Below, piece after piece: positions 61,229-64,000 of a stretch of DNA of 64,000 bases. Below the pieces are notes generated by a model. That model had not been told where the DNA came from. It saw only the letters and a list, made by a program, of their open reading frames with translations, and ran no database searches. Where the stretch lies: assembly GCF_014193425.1 (NCBI RefSeq), contig NZ_JACHZG010000001.1, positions 2,976,001-3,040,000 on the forward strand, given 5' to 3'. Position numbers and translations under genes: made by a program. Each line of letters starts with the position of its first letter. Within the stretch, counting starts at the first letter, position 1. This DNA comes from Microlunatus antarcticus (lineage in GTDB: Bacteria > Actinomycetota > Actinomycetes > Propionibacteriales > Propionibacteriaceae).

Positions 61229-61855
61229 ATGACCTCGGACCCGGGCGGTCGGACCCGATCGGTCGGCGTGTTCCTGAGCCTCACCCTCGACGGGGTGGTG
61301 CAGGGTCTCGGCCGGCCCGACGAGGACACGCGCGGCGGCTTCACCCACGGCGGCTGGGGCCAGGACTACGCCGACGAGGTGATGGCACGGGAGGCCGGGA
61401 AGGGGCTCGCCCGGCCCGGCGACATGCTCTTCGGGCACCGGACCTGGACCGACTTCACCACCGCGTGGGGCACCCGGACCGACGACAACCCGTTCAGCAC
61501 GCACATGAACGCGGCGACCAAGTACGTCGTCTCCCGCACGCTCGAGGACGCGGACGCGTGGCAGAACTCGATCCTGCTGCGGGGCGAGGCCGTCGAGACG
61601 GTGGCCGCGCTGAAGGCGACGACGGGCCGCCACCTCTCGATCATCGGCAGCGCGTCGCTGGTGCGCTCGCTCCACGCGGCCGGGCTGATCGACCACTACA
61701 CCCTGCTCATCCACCCGCTCACGCTCGGGACGGGCGCGCGCCTCTTCGACGGGCCGGCGCCGCTGACACGCCTCACGCTGACCGGCACCGTCGTCACCTC
61801 GACGGGCGTGATCATCGCCGACTACGACACCACGCCAGCAGCGTCGGGACGCTGA
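61229..61855 (+). CDS. Dihydrofolate-reductase-like protein (RibD C-terminal domain)
   Basis: A 208-residue RibD_C/DHFR-fold protein: VFLSLTLDGVVQG at the start, DMLFGHRTWTDF, KYVVSRTLEDADAWQNS, HLSIIGSASLVRSLHAAGLIDHYTLLIHP and the C-terminal VIIADY strand. Members are NADPH-dependent reductases of unknown substrate, many annotated as YwjB/YyaP-like. ATG 61229 has GGAAGGA. Its 3' end overlaps the ROK gene by 34 bp in the convergent sense. Confidence 0.85.
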   Translation: MTSDPGGRTRSVGVFLSLTLDGVVQGLGRPDEDTRGGFTHGGWGQDYADEVMAREAGKGLARPGDMLFGHRTWTDFTTAWGTRTDDNPFSTHMNAATKYVVSRTLEDADAWQNSILLRGEAVETVAALKATTGRHLSIIGSASLVRSLHAAGLIDHYTLLIHPLTLGTGARLFDGPAPLTRLTLTGTVVTSTGVIIADYDTTPAASGR

Positions 61856-62994
61856 GGCCCGAGCAGCACGTCCTGCAGCGACCGGGTCGCCGCGAGCCGG
61901 GCCCCCAGCAGCGGGGCCGCCCGGCCCAGACCGGCGACGACCACGGGCGTCGGGGGCACCAGGAGCTCGCCGGTCCGCGCGACGAGGCGGTCGACGAACC
62001 CGGCCGCTCCGGCCCAGGGTCCCCCGACGACGATCGCCGCCGGGTTGAGGAGCGCGGCCACGGAGACCAGCGCACCCGCGACCGCCGTCACGATCGCGTC
62101 CCGACGCGCGTGGTCCTCCCGGCGGTCGCCGGTCAGGACACGTTCGACCGCCTCGACGTCGATGGTGTCCGAGGCCGGCCGCAGCAGGCCGAGGTCGCCG
62201 AAGCACTCGACCAGGCGCCGCGCGCGGCCGTCCGGCCCGGTGGTCAGGACGTGCGCGGGCTCGCCGGCCAGACCGGCGTGACCGCGGACGAGCCGGCCGT
62301 CGTGGACCACCGCACCCCCGAGGCCGTGCCCGAGGTGGAGGTAGCAGAAGTCGTCCAGGCCGACCGCCGCTCCCGCGTCGTGCTCGGCGAGCGCGGCCCA
62401 GTTCACGTCGTTGTCGACCTCGATCTCCACGTCGACGAGCGGCGCGAGCAGCGCCCGCGGGTCGAGCTCGTCGACGACGAACGGCGAGTGCGGCAGGTGC
62501 ACGAGCCGGCCGGAGCCCCGGTCCACCGGCCCGGCCAGCGAGAGCGAGCACGCCCGTACGGGTCCCGGCAGGTCCCCCGTCGCGTCGGCGACGAGGGCGA
62601 GCAGCAGCGGGTCGAGCTCGGCGGCCGTCACCGGGCTGGGCGTGTCCCGCTCGACGCGGCGCAGCACGGTCCCCCGGACGTCGAGGAGCTCCGCGACGAG
62701 GCCGTCCGGCCCGCCCTCGACCGCGAGCGCGACGCCCAGGTCCTCGCGGAGCCGGTAGTGGACGCCGGCGGGTCCACGCCGGCCCAAGGGCGCGGCCCCG
62801 GCCTCCACCACCACCCCGTCGAGCTCGAGGCGCCGCACGCTCTCCGACACGGTGGGCTTCGAGATGCCCGTCACCGCCGCGATCTCGGCCCGGGTCATGT
62901 TGTCCCCGCGCAGCAGCTGGTCCACCACGTGCCGGTCGGTGATCCGACGCAGCAGGGCGAGGGACGCCCGCGGTGGGTCCTGCACGTCGGTCAT
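61822..62994 (-). CDS. ROK-family regulator (NagC/XylR type)
   Basis: A 390-residue protein: N-terminal winged helix (NMTRAEIAAVTGISKPTVSESVRRL) and a ROK sugar-kinase-like domain. It has VDNDVNWAALAEH (DNDVN) and LHLGHGLGGAVVHDGRLVRGHAGLAGE, but the ROK zinc CxCGxxGC motif after GE is absent. A pure repressor rather than a kinase is thus likely. ATG 62994 with GAGG. Operators are found at 63014-63092. It presumably senses a sugar that concerns the DUF1479 gene. Confidence 0.87.
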   Translation of the reverse strand: MTDVQDPPRASLALLRRITDRHVVDQLLRGDNMTRAEIAAVTGISKPTVSESVRRLELDGVVVEAGAAPLGRRGPAGVHYRLREDLGVALAVEGGPDGLVAELLDVRGTVLRRVERDTPSPVTAAELDPLLLALVADATGDLPGPVRACSLSLAGPVDRGSGRLVHLPHSPFVVDELDPRALLAPLVDVEIEVDNDVNWAALAEHDAGAAVGLDDFCYLHLGHGLGGAVVHDGRLVRGHAGLAGEPAHVLTTGPDGRARRLVECFGDLGLLRPASDTIDVEAVERVLTGDRREDHARRDAIVTAVAGALVSVAALLNPAAIVVGGPWAGAAGFVDRLVARTGELLVPPTPVVVAGLGRAAPLLGARLAATRSLQDVLLGPQRPDAAGVVS

Positions 62995-63013
62995 CGGCAC
63001 CTCGGGTCAGATC

Positions 63014-63092
63014 AATGGTTAGGAGTCCTTGCACTTTATCCGAACGGTGTCCTACAGTTCCAGCCACGGAACCAGAAAGAGTCCTAACCATT
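63014..63092. promoter_or_regulatory. Paired ROK operators between ROK and DUF1479 genes
   Basis: AATGGTTAGGA (63014-63024) and TCCTAACCATT (63082-63092) are exact inverse copies 57 bp apart. Each begins a local palindrome (AGGAGTCCT on the left, AGAGTCCT on the right). Two facing sites flank the promoter, a pattern expected for loop formation by a dimeric repressor. Confidence 0.75.
63029..63058 (+). promoter_or_regulatory. Probable promoter of the DUF1479 gene
   Basis: TTGCAC (63029-63034), 18 bp, TACAGT (63053-63058). It is placed between the two ROK operators and ends 52 bp before the ATG. Confidence 0.5.
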
Positions 63093-63110
63093 CCCCTGGA
63101 GGCCCAGCGC

Positions 63111-64000
63111 ATGACCACCACCGCCACCCCGGCCACGCCCGTCAGCCCCAGCTCCGGGCTGCCGCACTGGGAGACCCTCCCGGACGACCTTCCGGCCGCG
63201 ACGGCCGAGATCAAGGCGGCGATCCGCGCCCGCATCGAGGCCTCGGGCCGCACGGTCGCGCAGGTGGTCGACGAGATCGAGACGTTCCTCGAGGGCGAGA
63301 TCGCCGACATCGAGGCCACCCGGGCCCGCGGCGAGGAGGTCTGGCCGGTCGTCGACTACGCCGACGTGGAAGCCGGAACCGTGACGGAGGAGACGCTGGC
63401 CCTGGTGAAGCGGCGCGGCTGCGCCGTCGTGCGCGGCCACTTCGACCGCGCCCGGGCCGAGGCCTGGGACGCCGACGTCGTGGACTACGTCGAGTCGAAC
63501 CGCTTCTTCGAGACCTACGCCGGCCCGGCCGACGACTTCTTCGGCACCCTCGGCTCGGAGATGAGCAAGCCCGAGATCTACCCGGTCTACTGGTCCCGCG
63601 CGCAGATGGAGGCGCGCCAGGACCCACGCATGGCGACGGTGCAGGCGTTCCTCAACCGGCGCTGGACCTCCGACAGCGAGGGGCGCCGGTGGTTCGACCC
63701 CGAGGTCGACACCCTCTACCCCGACCGTCTCCGCCGCCGCCCGCCGGGCGCGACCTCGGGCGGGCTCGGCACCCACCTCGACCCCGGGACGCTCGACCTG
63801 TGGATGACCGAGGGCTACCAGCAGCACTTCCGTCACCTCTTCTCCGGCGACGTCGCGGCGTACGACCCGTGGGACGCGGCCTACCGCACCGAGGCCGCGC
63901 AGTACCCGGGCTCGACGATGTGCTCGGCGTTCCGCACGTTCCAGGGCTGGACCGCGCTCAGCGAGATGCAGCGGGACCAGGGCGTCCTGCACACCGTGCC
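63111..64000 (+). CDS. DUF1479 family protein (YbiU-like), cut by window edge
   Basis: The first 296 residues are present. YPVYWSRAQMEARQDPRMATV and GGLGTHLDPGTLDLWMTEGYQQHFRHLFSG are DUF1479 landmarks; the H-x-D pair in THLD is the expected Fe(II)/2-oxoglutarate-dioxygenase-like metal site, so an oxygenase fold is likely. Known members (YbiU) have no firm function. ATG follows GGAGG. Divergent from the ROK repressor with facing operators, so it is a sugar-responsive gene by inference. Confidence 0.8.
   Translation, partial: MTTTATPATPVSPSSGLPHWETLPDDLPAATAEIKAAIRARIEASGRTVAQVVDEIETFLEGEIADIEATRARGEEVWPVVDYADVEAGTVTEETLALVKRRGCAVVRGHFDRARAEAWDADVVDYVESNRFFETYAGPADDFFGTLGSEMSKPEIYPVYWSRAQMEARQDPRMATVQAFLNRRWTSDSEGRRWFDPEVDTLYPDRLRRRPPGATSGGLGTHLDPGTLDLWMTEGYQQHFRHLFSGDVAAYDPWDAAYRTEAAQYPGSTMCSAFRTFQGWTALSEMQRDQGVLHTV

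Overview
The window is 64 kb of very GC-rich, gene-dense chromosome. GTG starts are frequent, GTGA/ATGA start-stop overlaps are common, and there is a leaderless leader peptide. Both sugar ABC importers lack their own ATPase, and there are ROK, GntR-UTRA and LacI regulators and a RskA-type anti-sigma pair. Together these point to an actinobacterium, possibly Propionibacteriales; that rank is inference only. I see no tRNA, rRNA, CRISPR array, prophage or transposase. Almost everything is accessory carbon and sulfur metabolism with its regulators.

Layout. (1) 1-9751: a polyol/sugar locus. It has an edge-truncated Zn-dehydrogenase, a GntR-UTRA regulator, a minus-strand operon (class II GatY-type aldolase and three different FGGY kinases) and a divergent plus-strand CUT1 importer (binding protein and two permeases). 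(2) 9765-16325: a TetR/SDR pair with a perfect operator, a UPF0303 protein, a ThrE-like exporter, a TarM/TagE-like glycosyltransferase and a secreted FN3-nuclease. (3) 16683-20459: a 1258-residue secreted protein with four ~225-residue repeats and a C-terminal beta-helix, closed by a strong terminator. (4) 20544-23488: a CPBP protease and a two-component system. (5) 24038-36962: a probable sulfur-scavenging region. A leaderless sORF ending Arg-Cys-Leu precedes an LLM monooxygenase, an acyl-CoA-dehydrogenase-like flavoprotein and a dipeptide-type ABC importer with fused ATPases. Convergent to it lie LysR, mercaptopyruvate sulfurtransferase, an alpha/beta hydrolase, a GlcD-like oxidase and a flavin reductase. 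(6) 37040-43359: MarR/VOC, then Zn-dehydrogenase, SDR, FSA-type transaldolase, PfkB kinase, a PD40 protein and a glycosyltransferase. (7) 43535-58772: an L-rhamnose regulon. It comprises the operon rhaI-rhaEW-rhaB-lutABC, a LacI regulator, a CUT1 importer, an intracellular GH78 rhamnosidase and a rhamnose mutarotase, with four shared TGAAACGTTCCA-like sites. (8) 58785-64000: ECF sigma/anti-sigma, an extradiol dioxygenase, a hydrolase remnant, a RibD-like reductase, and a ROK regulator divergent from an edge-truncated DUF1479 gene.

The least explained signals are large nested palindromes in three convergent intergenic gaps (31946-32308, 43383-43490, 52514-52644). Two of them, 11 kb apart, share 37 of 39 aligned bases over their outer part and so form a repeat family. 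Other notable items are the three-kinase operon, the putative cysteine-sensing leader, the rhamnose-to-pyruvate operon with lactate oxidation built in, and the modular beta-helix protein.
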